Shown one piece after another: positions 1-12,021 of a DNA stretch of 64,000 nucleotides. The DNA is taken from the NCBI GenBank assembly GCA_900609035.2, contig UXAT02000023.1:124001-188000 (forward strand). The letters run 5' to 3'. The stretch comes from Candidatus Defluviicoccus seviourii. Lineage in GTDB: Bacteria > Pseudomonadota > Alphaproteobacteria > Rhodospirillales > Defluviicoccaceae. A model generated the notes under the pieces. That model worked only from the letters and a program-made list of their open reading frames with translations, was not told the origin of the DNA and made no database searches. The first letter of the stretch is position 1. Each line of letters begins with the position of its first letter. The position numbers and the translations under genes were made by a program.

Positions 1-58
1 CGTCCGCTTCCGAAAGCCCCTCCACGGGGCGCGAGCGGCGCTCGGGCGCCGTCAGCAC
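1..58 (-). CDS. ligA: NAD-dependent DNA ligase, N-terminal fragment (probable)
   Basis: Only the first 19 codons lie in the window; the gene runs off its left edge. A GTG start overlaps the last codons of recN, and the visible residues contain PVEGLSEAD, which fits the short proline-rich lead-in before the adenylation domain of alphaproteobacterial LigA. The stronger argument is position: bamD-recN-ligA after ftsZ is a conserved order in this class. The product would seal nicks in replication and repair using NAD+. Nothing catalytic is visible, so the call is inference from gene order and start position. Confidence 0.45.
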   Translation of the reverse strand, partial: MLTAPERRSRPVEGLSEAD

Positions 59-1728
59 GCGGAGCTGCCGGCGAGCAGGCTGCGCGCAGCCCGACGCGCC
101 TCTTCGGTGACACGGGCGCCGGCCAACATGCGCGCCAGTTCCTCCGTGCGCCCGGCCTCGTCGAGGACCTCGATATGCGTGCGGGCGGCAGCATCGACCA
201 CCCGCTTGGAGATCCGCCAGTGATGATGCCCACGGGCCGCCACCTGCGGCGAATGCGTCACCACCAGCACCTGCACCTCATCGGCGAGCCTCGCCAGCCG
301 CTCGCCCACCGCGTCCGCGACGGCACCGCCGATGCCGGCATCGACCTCATCGAACACCAGTGTCGAAACCGGATCCGCCTGCGCCAGGACGACCTTGAGC
401 GCCAGCATGAAGCGGGCGAGTTCGCCTCCCGACGCGATCCGCGCAAGCGGTCCCGGCGCCGACCCGGGGTTGGTCGCGACCTCGAATTCGACTGCCTCGC
501 AGCCGTGCTCGCCCCACTCGTCCTCGCTCAACGGCGTGAGGCGGGTGCGGAACGTCGCCTTTCCCATCCGCAGCGGCTCCAGCTCGGCAGCAACGGCGGC
601 ATCGAGGCGCGCGGCACAGGCCTGGCGGGCCTGGCTCAGTCTCAGCGCCGCGGAACGGAACACTTTCTCCGCCGCCGCAGCCTCGGCCCCAAGCCGCTGG
701 ACCGTATCGGCGCCGTCGGTGATCGCAGCCAACCGCTCAGCAAGTTCACCCTCGACACGCGGCAGGGCATCGGCTGGAACATTGTGTTTGCGGGCGAGCT
801 TGCGCAGCGCGAACAGCCGTTCCTCCACCTCTTCCAGCCGGCGCGGATCGAGATCGGCATCGCTGAGCGTCCGCTCCAGCACCGCTTCGGCCTCGGACAC
901 CTCGCTCAGCGCGTGCTCAAGCGCGGCCAGCGCTCCCTCCAGCCGTCCCTCGGCCTTGGGCGCGATCCGCTCCAGCGCGCGCAAAACGCCACGCAGGATG
1001 TCGGCCGCGCCGCGGCCGCCGCTCAGTTCCTGGGCGGCATCCGTCACCGCCGTGATCAGCTTCTCGGCGTTCTGCAGCAGGGCGCGGCGCGCGGCCAGAT
1101 CGGCTTCCTCCCCCGGCTGCGGCGCCAGCTTCTCAAGCTCGGCCAGCGCATCGCGCAGATACGCTTCGTCGCGGGCAGCGACCTCCATCTCCGCCTGCAC
1201 CCGCGCCAGCCGCTCGCGGGCTTGGCGCCAATCGCGCGAGGTCGCGATGCACGCCTCGACCTCCGCCGCGTGGCCGCCGAACGCATCGAGAAGCGCCCGG
1301 TGATGGGCGGGCTCAAGCAGGCGCTGGCTCTCGAACTGGCCGTGGACTTCCACCAGCGCTTGGCCCAGCCGCCGCAACAAGGTGACGCCCACCGGCTGAT
1401 CGTTGACGTAGGCTTTCGAGCGCCCATCCCGGCCGATGATCCGCCGCACGACGATGTCGTCGTCGCCGCTCGCGACGTCACTTTCGCGCAGGATCGCGCG
1501 GGCCGGGTGGTTGTGGGAAATGCGGAAGCAGGCAGCAACGGCAGCGCCATCGCAGCCCTGCCGCAACAGCCGCGCGTCCGACCGGCTGCCCAAAACCAAG
1601 CCCAGCGCATCGAGCAGAATTGACTTGCCGGCTCCGGTCTCCCCGGTCAGTACGCTAAGACCGGGCGCCAGATTGACTTCCAAGCGGTCGATCAGAACGA
1701 CATCGCGGATCGAGAGCATCGACAGCAT
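52..1728 (-). CDS. recN: DNA repair protein RecN
   Basis: A 558-residue SMC-like ATPase acting in recombinational repair of double-strand breaks in the cytoplasm. The N-terminus has the Walker A motif GETGAGKS near residue 31, the centre is a charged, alanine- and glutamate-rich region expected to form the antiparallel coiled coil, and the C-terminal half has the signature-type segment IASGGELARF and Walker B LVFDEVDAGIGG. Length matches the family (about 550). The ATG at 1728 is preferred over one nine bases later because GAGG sits 6 bases ahead of it. It follows the bamD stop by 9 bp and overlaps ligA. No LexA-type box is visible in front of it, so it is probably transcribed with bamD. Confidence 0.95.
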   Translation of the reverse strand: MLSMLSIRDVVLIDRLEVNLAPGLSVLTGETGAGKSILLDALGLVLGSRSDARLLRQGCDGAAVAACFRISHNHPARAILRESDVASGDDDIVVRRIIGRDGRSKAYVNDQPVGVTLLRRLGQALVEVHGQFESQRLLEPAHHRALLDAFGGHAAEVEACIATSRDWRQARERLARVQAEMEVAARDEAYLRDALAELEKLAPQPGEEADLAARRALLQNAEKLITAVTDAAQELSGGRGAADILRGVLRALERIAPKAEGRLEGALAALEHALSEVSEAEAVLERTLSDADLDPRRLEEVEERLFALRKLARKHNVPADALPRVEGELAERLAAITDGADTVQRLGAEAAAAEKVFRSAALRLSQARQACAARLDAAVAAELEPLRMGKATFRTRLTPLSEDEWGEHGCEAVEFEVATNPGSAPGPLARIASGGELARFMLALKVVLAQADPVSTLVFDEVDAGIGGAVADAVGERLARLADEVQVLVVTHSPQVAARGHHHWRISKRVVDAAARTHIEVLDEAGRTEELARMLAGARVTEEARRAARSLLAGSSAC

Positions 1729-1737
1729 GGACTGCCT

Positions 1738-2547
1738 CTACCAGAGGCGGTACCAGGATTTCCTTTCCGGTTCCTGTCCGCCGCCGACCAGACCGTACGC
1801 ATCCGCGTACCATTCACTGTCGGGAAAATTATAACCGAGAACCGAGGCTGTCTTTCGCGCCTCACTATTGAGGCCAAGGGCCGTGTAGGCTTCCGTCAAG
1901 CGCAGCAGCGCCTCGGGAACATGGGTCGTCGTCTGATAACGATCGACAACGTTCTTGAACCGGTTGATCGCTGCCAGGTAGAACTTTTGCCGCAAGTAGT
2001 AGCGGCCGATATCCATTTCCTTGCCGGCCAAATGATCGATTGTCAGGTCGAGCTTGATGCGCGCGTCGCGACTGTACTGAGACTCAGGAAAGCGTGCGAT
2101 CAATTCCTCGAAGGTTCGCCGCGCCATCTCCGTCATTTCCTGGTCGCGGTCGACGGTCGAAATTCGCTCGTAGTAGCATAATCCCTTCAAATAATATGCA
2201 TAGGCGACATCCTGGTGCGCCGGATTGAGCTCGATAAAGCGGTCGGCGGAAAGGACGCAATCATCGTATTCGTTTGCCTGATAGTGCGCGAATGCAGCCA
2301 TGACCTGAGAGCGAACGGCCCATGTCGAATAGGGATGCTGCCGCTCGACTTCATCAAACAACTTCGCAGCCTGTTCGTACTGCTTCTTGTCCATGTTATC
2401 CATGGCATCGTTGTAAAGATCATCGACCGGCCGGTCGGCATACTCCGGTTCTTTCGTGGAACTGCAAGCCGTGACGACCAGCAGAACCGCGACAACGCCC
2501 GCCGCCACGCGATTGCGGTAGCGGGTGTGGCTGCTTTCGAAGGTCAT
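1738..2547 (-). CDS. bamD: Outer membrane assembly lipoprotein BamD
   Basis: A 269-residue lipoprotein of the BAM complex that folds beta-barrel proteins into the outer membrane. The chosen ATG has AAGGA at good spacing and gives a lipoprotein signal: a hydrophobic run ending in VVTAC with the lipidated cysteine at residue 28. An in-frame ATG 12 codons upstream would put extra charged residues before the signal and is less likely. The mature part is a chain of TPR-like helical repeats (for example NDAMDNMDKKQYEQAAKLF), as in the five-repeat BamD fold. It sits between ftsZ and recN. An lpxC gene normally precedes it in this class but is not present here. Confidence 0.93.
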   Translation of the reverse strand: MTFESSHTRYRNRVAAGVVAVLLVVTACSSTKEPEYADRPVDDLYNDAMDNMDKKQYEQAAKLFDEVERQHPYSTWAVRSQVMAAFAHYQANEYDDCVLSADRFIELNPAHQDVAYAYYLKGLCYYERISTVDRDQEMTEMARRTFEELIARFPESQYSRDARIKLDLTIDHLAGKEMDIGRYYLRQKFYLAAINRFKNVVDRYQTTTHVPEALLRLTEAYTALGLNSEARKTASVLGYNFPDSEWYADAYGLVGGGQEPERKSWYRLW

Positions 2548-2714
2548 GCGATCCTTGACGTCCAGTAATCGGCGGTGGGTCACTCAACCGCACTATACCA
2601 CGCTCTCCGGCTGGGCGATCAAGGCGAAGCGCGCGGCGGCCCAAGGTGTAACCCTTGAGCCGCCGCACCGGTCCTCGCCTGACGGAGGCTTCAGGGAGGT
2701 CCGGGCGCTTAACC

Positions 2715-4265
<1,551 letters not shown>

Positions 4266-4308
4266 GACAGCCTCCGTCGTGGAAAAACGTTACAGCTCAC
4301 CGACCCAG

Positions 4309-5580
4309 TCAGAAGTTTTCGCGCAGCCATTGACCAATCTTGCCCCAACGGCCGGCGGGCAGCTCGTCCGGCCGATAGTTGCCCTGCAGGCTCTCCCGGG
4401 CATGGCTGGCCGCGTAGCGCAAGAGACCGATGCTGGTCGCAAACGCCGGCCCGCTGGCCGCTTCCGGCAAGCCCTCGAAGCGCTTCGGCTTGCCGATGCG
4501 AACCTGCTTGTCGAGGATCATGCCCGCCAGTTCGGGCGCGCCCGGAAGCTGACACCCACCCCCCGTCAGCACCAGCCGCCGACCGGCGACGCGGTCGAAA
4601 CCGGCATCCTCCAGCCGTGCACGGATGATTTCGAAAATCTCCTCCATGCGCGGCCGGATGATGTTCACCAGCAGGGCGCGTGGGACGTGACCGAAATCGC
4701 CGCCGTTGTCGTCCGCCATCGGCGGTACCTCGACCATCTGACGGTCGTCTGACGGCGACGGCAGGCAGCTGCCGAACAGGGTCTTGATCCGCTCGGCCTG
4801 GTGCATCGGCGTCGACAGGCCGCGGGCGATATCGCGGGTCACGTGGATGCCGCCGACGGCGATGCTGTCGGTGTGCACCAGCTCGGAGTCGAAGAAGACC
4901 GAAACCGACGTCGTCCCGCCGCCCATGTCGATGAGCGTGACGCCAAGCGCCGTCTCATCGTCGACGAGGCAGCCAAGCGCCGCGGCATAGGGCGAGACCG
5001 CCTTCGCCGCTACTTCCAGGTGACAGCGGCCGACGCAGGTGGCGAGGTTGCGCAGCGCGCCAGCGGGCGCCGTGATCACATGCAGGTTGACACCCAGCCG
5101 CTGGCCGAACATGCCGCGCGGATCGCGCACGCCGCGGCAGCCGTCGATGCTGTAGCCGACCGGGATGGTGTGGATGATCTCGTGGTCCCCGGGAAGGGTG
5201 TGCGCATAGCCGGACGGATCAAGGATGCGGCGGACATCGTTGTCGCCGATCTCGTGGCCGGCGACGGAGATCTCGTAGGCGATCAGGCGCGACTGCGGCG
5301 TTCCCGCCGAAACGTTGATGACGACCTGACGGATGTTGTCGCCCGCCATCCGCTCGGCCGCCTCGACCGTTGAACGGATCGTCGCTTCCGCCGATTCGAG
5401 ATCGACGAAGGTGCCGCTGCGCAGGCCGCGCGAAGCCTGATGACCGATGCCGACGACGCGGATCCCATCTGCCCCGGCCGCCTTGGCAATCAGGCAGCAG
5501 ACCTTGGTGGTGCCGACATCAAGCGCTGCGATGAAGCCGTTGCGGCCTTTGAGCTGGGTCGTGCTGCGTTGCTGTTTCAC
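4309..5580 (-). CDS. ftsA: Cell division protein FtsA
   Basis: An actin-fold ATPase that tethers FtsZ to the membrane and recruits later division proteins. The 423-residue protein shows the phosphate-1 motif AALDVGTTKVCCLIA near the start, the SHS2/1C insert, the phosphate-2 segment LIDMGGGTTSVSVF and the adenosine motif LTGGGCQLPG. The C-terminus, GRWGKIGQWLRENF, is a typical amphipathic membrane-targeting helix. The start is a GTG with AGGA 7 bases upstream. It lies 53 bp after ftsQ and 43 bp before ftsZ, so each of these last genes has its own ribosome binding site rather than the overlaps seen upstream. Confidence 0.97.
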   Translation of the reverse strand: MKQQRSTTQLKGRNGFIAALDVGTTKVCCLIAKAAGADGIRVVGIGHQASRGLRSGTFVDLESAEATIRSTVEAAERMAGDNIRQVVINVSAGTPQSRLIAYEISVAGHEIGDNDVRRILDPSGYAHTLPGDHEIIHTIPVGYSIDGCRGVRDPRGMFGQRLGVNLHVITAPAGALRNLATCVGRCHLEVAAKAVSPYAAALGCLVDDETALGVTLIDMGGGTTSVSVFFDSELVHTDSIAVGGIHVTRDIARGLSTPMHQAERIKTLFGSCLPSPSDDRQMVEVPPMADDNGGDFGHVPRALLVNIIRPRMEEIFEIIRARLEDAGFDRVAGRRLVLTGGGCQLPGAPELAGMILDKQVRIGKPKRFEGLPEAASGPAFATSIGLLRYAASHARESLQGNYRPDELPAGRWGKIGQWLRENF

Positions 5581-5633
5581 TGACGATCCTACCCTCGACT
5601 AAATCCTTTAGAAACTTGAAATACCTTAGCGTT

Positions 5634-6485
5634 TCAGCTGTTGCCGGCCTTGAGCGCCATGTCTTCGTCGCTTCCCTTCGCCGCCCGACGGATCACGACG
5701 CGGTCGGCAAGCCGCAGGTCGATCGTCTGAACGCCGCGCTCGAGCAGGCGGTGCACCCGCTGGTATGCGGCCAGCCGATGCAGCGCGCCGGTCGGATCGT
5801 GGTCGGGCAGGCGAACCGTGATGCCGCCCTCAAGCGCGAGATCCCAGCGCCTGCGGCCAACCCAAACCGCCCCTTTCACACGCGGGCCGATCGTCTCTTC
5901 GCCAGCAAGCATCTCCCGCAACGCGACCGCCCGCTCCGGCGCGCCTTCGCCGACGATGACGAGCAGCGTGTTGAACGCGGCGACGTCGGCACCGGCGATC
6001 GTTTCGCCTGCAGCGTCGACCAGGGTAAAGGTGCCATGCCGCTGCCAGAGTGCGACCGGCTTCCGCTCGATGATCCGGATCACGACGGTATCGGGCAACA
6101 CCCGCTCGACCGAGGCATCACTGACCCAGGGCAGCGCGATGATGCGCTGGCGCGCCGCGGTCAAGTCGACGCCGAGGATGGCGCTGCCGCGGTTGGCACC
6201 GAGCGCCTTCAGGAGCTGCGCCCGCGGTGTCTGCACCCGGCCGACGACGAACACCTCGCGCACCTCGAAGCCGAGCGCCGCCGTCGCCGTTAACAGCGCC
6301 TCGCGCGAGGCTTCGGCCGCGCGCGCGAACGAACCCGTCTTCCAGCCCCAAGCGGTCGCCGCAGCAATGGTCGTCATCAAGGCGAGGATACTCACCACCG
6401 CCACTCGCCGGCTGCGCCAGAACGGCACGACGCGCTTGCGGCGGCCCCCCTTGGCTGAGGAGCCGAAAAACCATGGCGCCATCAT
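5634..6485 (-). CDS. ftsQ: Divisome protein FtsQ
   Basis: A bitopic inner-membrane protein that links early and late divisome proteins through FtsB and FtsL. The 283-residue protein has a basic cytoplasmic tail (KGGRRKR), one membrane segment around residues 27-47 (VAVVSILALMTTIAAATAW), a POTRA domain starting at FEVREVFVVGRVQT and running through LPWVSDASVERVLPDTVVI, and the C-terminal beta domain. Length and layout are normal for the family. Its ATG overlaps the ddl stop by 4 bp. Confidence 0.93.
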   Translation of the reverse strand: MMAPWFFGSSAKGGRRKRVVPFWRSRRVAVVSILALMTTIAAATAWGWKTGSFARAAEASREALLTATAALGFEVREVFVVGRVQTPRAQLLKALGANRGSAILGVDLTAARQRIIALPWVSDASVERVLPDTVVIRIIERKPVALWQRHGTFTLVDAAGETIAGADVAAFNTLLVIVGEGAPERAVALREMLAGEETIGPRVKGAVWVGRRRWDLALEGGITVRLPDHDPTGALHRLAAYQRVHRLLERGVQTIDLRLADRVVIRRAAKGSDEDMALKAGNS

Positions 6486-7384
6486 CGGTCGTACTCCGCC
6501 TGCTCAACGATCCAGGACACGAGTTCCTGGAACGGAATACCGGCGTGGGCCGCCTGCTCCGGCAACAGCGAGGTCGGCGTCATGCCGGGCTGGGTGTTGA
6601 CCTCAAGAATGAACAGACGATCGCCATCGAGCCGGAAATCCGCCCGCGACACGCCGCGGCAGCCCAAAGCCTGGTGCGCCGCCACGGCCAGCGCCATCGC
6701 CTGATCGTAGACTTTGGCCGCCACCTGGGCGGGGATGACGTGGGTCGAGCCGCCGGCCGCGTACTTGGCGTCATAGTCATAGAAGCCGCGATCGGTGGCG
6801 ATCTCCGTCACCGCGAGCGCCCGATCGCCCATCACCGCCACCGTGAGCTCACGGCCGGGAATGAAGCGCTCGACCATCACCTCCGCACCGGCCGCCCAGT
6901 CGTCCGCTGAAGTCAGCACCGGATCGCCGGGGCGGACGATGCGGACGCCGACGCTCGATCCCTCGTTCAGCGGTTTCAGCACGTAAGGCCGCGGCAGGAT
7001 GTCGCCCTTGGCGAGTTCGGCGGCGGAGACGATGCGGTGCTCGGCACAAGCGATGCCGGCATCCGCGAACAACTGCTTCGCCATCGCCTTGTGCATCGCC
7101 AGCGCCGACGCAAGGAGGCCCGAATGCGTGTAGGGAATGCGCAGCATGTTGAGGATGCCCTGCACACAGCCATCCTCGCCGTAGCGGCCGTGCAGGGCGT
7201 TGAAGACGGCATCCGGCGCCGGTGCAAGCGCCGCGATCAGGGCGGCGACGTCACCGCCGGGATCGATCGTGCTGACCCGATAGCCGGCCCCGGCCAAGCC
7301 TTTCGCCACCGCAGCGCCGCTCACCAGCGAGACCTCGCGCTCCGCGGAGGCTCCTCCCATCAGGACCGCGACCGACTTCATCAT
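6482..7384 (-). CDS. ddl: D-alanine--D-alanine ligase
   Basis: Joins two D-alanines with ATP to give the dipeptide that MurF adds to the peptidoglycan precursor. The 300-residue protein begins [19 protein letters not shown], the N-terminal substrate loop of the family, and continues through the ATP-grasp domain (KPLNEGSSVGV, then MVERFIPGRELTVAVM) to the metal-binding end LFILEVNTQPGMTPTSL. The start at 7384 makes the 4-bp ATGA overlap with murB; an in-frame start further upstream would lie deep inside murB and add an arginine-rich stretch unlike the family. A conserved member of the dcw order before ftsQ. Confidence 0.95.
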   Translation of the reverse strand: MMKSVAVLMGGASAEREVSLVSGAAVAKGLAGAGYRVSTIDPGGDVAALIAALAPAPDAVFNALHGRYGEDGCVQGILNMLRIPYTHSGLLASALAMHKAMAKQLFADAGIACAEHRIVSAAELAKGDILPRPYVLKPLNEGSSVGVRIVRPGDPVLTSADDWAAGAEVMVERFIPGRELTVAVMGDRALAVTEIATDRGFYDYDAKYAAGGSTHVIPAQVAAKVYDQAMALAVAAHQALGCRGVSRADFRLDGDRLFILEVNTQPGMTPTSLLPEQAAHAGIPFQELVSWIVEQAEYDR

Positions 7385-8327
7385 TCGCGCCCTCCGACAG
7401 CCGCGCCGGCGCCGCCATGCGCGCCGATCCTGCGGATTTCCCACTCCAACCGGATGCCCGAGCTTTCGAAAACGCGGCGACGGACCTCTTCGCCCAGAGC
7501 TTCCAGGTCGGCGGCACTCGCCGTCCCGGTGTTGATGAGGAAGTTGCAGTGCACCTTCGACACCTGCGCGCCGCCGCGCACCAGGCCGCGGCAGCCGGCC
7601 CGGTCGATCAGCTCCCAGGCCTTGGCGCCCGGCGGATTGGCAAACGTGCTGCCGCCGGTGCGGGCGCGGACCGGTTGCGAACCCTCGCGCGCACGGCGGA
7701 TCTCTTCGATGCGCGCGCCGATGGCGTGCGGATCGGCGCGCCGGCCCTGCAGGCGGGCAGCGAGGAAGATGGACGTTTCCGGCACTCCGCAGCGACGGTA
7801 GGCGAAACCAAGGTCAGCTGCATTCACCGTGCGGACCTGACCCGCAGCGTCGAGCACCGTCGCCTGCAACACCACATCCTTCATCTCACCGCCGTACGCG
7901 CCGGCGTTCATGCGCAAGGCGCCGCCGATGGTGCCGGGAATGCCGCTCAAGAATTCGAGCCCGCCAAGGCCTTCGGTGCAGGCGGCAAGCGCGGCGTTGA
8001 GATCGAGAGCAGCGGCTCCGGTTTCGAGAACATCCCCTTGCGCCGTGATCGCGGCGAACGCCCGGCCCAGACGGATGACGACACCCGGGACGCCACCGTC
8101 GCGCACCAGCAAGTTGGAGCCGACGCCGATCACGGTCATCGCGACGTCGGCCGGCTTGGCAGCGAGAAAGGCCGCGAGATCCTCGGCATCGGCGGGGCGG
8201 AACACCACTTCCGCCGGCCCGCCGACACGGAACCAGGTGATCGGCGCCAGCGGCACGTTTGCGCTGTAGCGGCCGCGCACGACGGGCAGGCGATCGAGCA
8301 GGCTCTCGGTTTTGCGCTGTGTTGCCA

Positions 8328-8331
<4 letters not shown>
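7381..8331 (-). CDS. murB: UDP-N-acetylenolpyruvoylglucosamine reductase
   Basis: The FAD- and NADPH-dependent enzyme that reduces the enolpyruvyl group to give UDP-MurNAc. Of 316 residues, the first half is the FAD-binding domain ([15 protein letters not shown], then [15 protein letters not shown] and [21 protein letters not shown]). The second half has the conserved [10 protein letters not shown] segment, with the catalytic serine region, and ends with the dimer-type sequence [18 protein letters not shown]. Location between murC and ddl is typical of alphaproteobacteria, unlike E. coli. It overlaps both neighbours by 4 bp. Confidence 0.96.
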
Positions 8332-9757
<1,426 letters not shown>

Positions 9758-9761
<4 letters not shown>

Positions 9762-10900
9762 GCCGTCCCCCTGCCGGTGGCAAGACCGAGCTGCGGGCGC
9801 CGCGCCGTCGCCATGACGAGATCGGCCAAGCGGTCGCCCGCATCCGGAATGCCGATCGCGCGGCTCTTTGCCGCCAGCGCTGCAAGCACATCCGGTGCGC
9901 CCAACAGCGCCGCCAGCTCCCCGGCAAGCCGCTCCGCGGTCAAGCCTGCTTCCGTCATCGCAACGGCGGCGCCGGCAGCGGCCAGGGCTTGCGCGTTCGC
10001 GGCCTGATGGTCATCGGTAGCGTAAGGATAGGGAATGAGGATGGCGGGCCGACCGACTGTCGTGAGCTCAGCCACGGTTGAGGCACCGGCGCGCGCGATC
10101 ACAAGGTGTGCGGCTGCCAAGCGCGACGGAACGTTGTCGAAGAACGTCGCCAAGTCAGCGGCAACGGCGAGCCCCGCATACGCACTGCGCACCGCTTCGA
10201 GATCCTCCGGCCGGCACTGCTGGCTGATGGCAAGGCGGCGGCGCAGGTCCGACGGCAGAAGGCCGATGGCCGCCGGCACCAATGTGCTCAACACGCGCGC
10301 TCCCTGGCTGCCGCCGAGAACGAGGAGGCGAACGGCACCGTCAGCAGCAGGCGCCGGGTAGGACTGCCGCTCTAGCCCGGCGAAGGCCGGCCGCACCGGC
10401 ATGCCGGTGCGAACCAGCTTGGCCGCCGCCGCGGCCGGCAGATGCGCAAGCTTCTCGAATGCGGTCGCAATCCTCTCGACCCGGCCGGCAAGCAGCCGGT
10501 TGGCACGGCCGAGAACAGCGTTCTGCTCGTGAACGAGGCTCGGGCAGCCAAGCCAGCACGCCGCCAGCACGGTCGGCAGCGACGCATAGCCGCCGAAGCC
10601 GACCACGGCATCGGGCGCCAGCCGGCGCAGGCGGAGCAAGGCCTGCACGAGGCCCAAGCCAAGATCGACGATGCTGCGCAGCCGCGCCACGATGCCGAGT
10701 CCGGCGATGCCGCCGGCGCGGATCCGGCACACCTCGACGCCGGCCAGGGCGCCGCCGAAGCTGCCGCCGCGCCGATCGGTGAACAGCACCGTGCGGGCGC
10801 CGCGCGCGGCAAGCGCTGCCGCCAGTGCCTCGGCGGGAAAGATGTGACCGCCGGTGCCGCCAGCAGCCAGCACGATGAGCGGCCAGGGTGCGCCGTTCAT
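9758..10900 (-). CDS. murG: Undecaprenyl-PP-MurNAc-pentapeptide GlcNAc transferase
   Basis: The peripheral membrane glycosyltransferase (GT-B fold) that turns lipid I into lipid II. Of 380 residues, the N-terminal domain has the glycine-rich loop [16 protein letters not shown] and the second loop [10 protein letters not shown]. The C-terminal domain carries [12 protein letters not shown] and the donor-binding region [11 protein letters not shown] followed by [14 protein letters not shown]. Length is slightly above the E. coli enzyme (355). Overlaps ftsW and murC by 4 bp. Confidence 0.97.
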
Positions 10901-12021
10901 GGCGCCTCCCCCGTGTTCGGCCGCTCGCGCGTCAGGGCGAGAACCATGCCCATCGCCCAGGCAAGCGCGATCGTCGCCGACCCGCCGTAGGAGATGAAGG
11001 GCAGCGTGATCCCTTTCGGCGGGATCAGGTGCAGCGTTGAAGCCATGTTCATCAGCGCCTGCGCACCGAACAGGGCGGCCAGGCTGGCGGTGGCGAGCAC
11101 GGCGAACAGGTCGTGCCCCTTCAGTGCGCGCCCGAGCGCCTTGAGGACGACCAACGCAAACAGAAAGACGATCACCAGGCAGGCGAGCAGGCCCATCTCC
11201 TCCCCGGCAACGGCAAAGATGAAGTCGGCATGGGCGTCCGGGAGCACCTCCTTTACCCGGCCCTCGCCGGGGCCGCGGCCGAAGAAACCACCGGAGCGGA
11301 ACGCCTCCAACGCGCTTGCAACCTGGAAACCGTCGCCGGTCGCCGGGTTGAGGAAATGATCGACGCGGTCACGAACGTGGCCGAACATCATGTAGGCGAA
11401 GACACCGCCGCCCAGAAACAGCATCGCCAGCAGCCCGACCAGCACCAGCGGGCAGCCTGCCAGGAACACCTGCACCGACCACGCGCCCAGCATCAGGACG
11501 CTGGTGCCGATATCCGGCTGGCGCGCGAGCACGGCCACCACCGCAATCAGGAGTGCGGTGCCGAGGGCATAGCCGCCATAGGTGCCGGTCAGGCGGGCAC
11601 GGCTGAACAGCCACGCACAGGCAACCGCGAAGGCCGGCTTCAGGAACTCCGATGGCTGCAGCGAGATCCCGCCAACACTAAGCCAGCGCCGCGCCCCCTT
11701 CACCTCCGCGCCAAAAAACAGCGTCGCCACCGTAAGAGCGAAGAACAGGGCAAACATGAGCGACGCTGTGCGCTGCACGCCCGTGGGTGACATCAGGGAT
11801 GTCAGCACCAGGACGACGAGCGACAGCGGCAGGTAAATAGCCTGGCGGCGGGCGAAGTAGAATGGATCGAGGTCCAGCCGGTCAGCAACGGCGGGCGAAG
11901 CCGCCATGGTCAGCACGATCCCGATCGCCGCCAGCAGCAACAGCGTGATCAGCGCCCAGCGGTCGACCTCCCACCACCAGCGGCTCAAGAGGCTGGTATC
12001 GGAGCGCGCAAACAGGCTCAT
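10897..12021 (-). CDS. ftsW: Septal peptidoglycan glycosyltransferase FtsW
   Basis: A SEDS-family polytopic membrane protein that polymerises lipid II at the septum with its partner FtsI. The 374-residue sequence starts with a short cytoplasmic tail, then about ten hydrophobic segments beginning at WALITLLLLAAIGIVLTMA. Family segments include GARRWLSVGGISLQPSEFLKP and, near the end, PPKGITLPFISYGGS. Membership in dcw next to murG marks it as FtsW rather than RodA. Four-base overlaps on both sides. Confidence 0.96.
   Translation of the reverse strand: MSLFARSDTSLLSRWWWEVDRWALITLLLLAAIGIVLTMAASPAVADRLDLDPFYFARRQAIYLPLSLVVLVLTSLMSPTGVQRTASLMFALFFALTVATLFFGAEVKGARRWLSVGGISLQPSEFLKPAFAVACAWLFSRARLTGTYGGYALGTALLIAVVAVLARQPDIGTSVLMLGAWSVQVFLAGCPLVLVGLLAMLFLGGGVFAYMMFGHVRDRVDHFLNPATGDGFQVASALEAFRSGGFFGRGPGEGRVKEVLPDAHADFIFAVAGEEMGLLACLVIVFLFALVVLKALGRALKGHDLFAVLATASLAALFGAQALMNMASTLHLIPPKGITLPFISYGGSATIALAWAMGMVLALTRERPNTGEAP

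Noticed and set aside
175..1623. 482-residue plus-strand frame within recN
   Set aside because: Shadow of recN; the minus-strand frame has the full set of RecN motifs.
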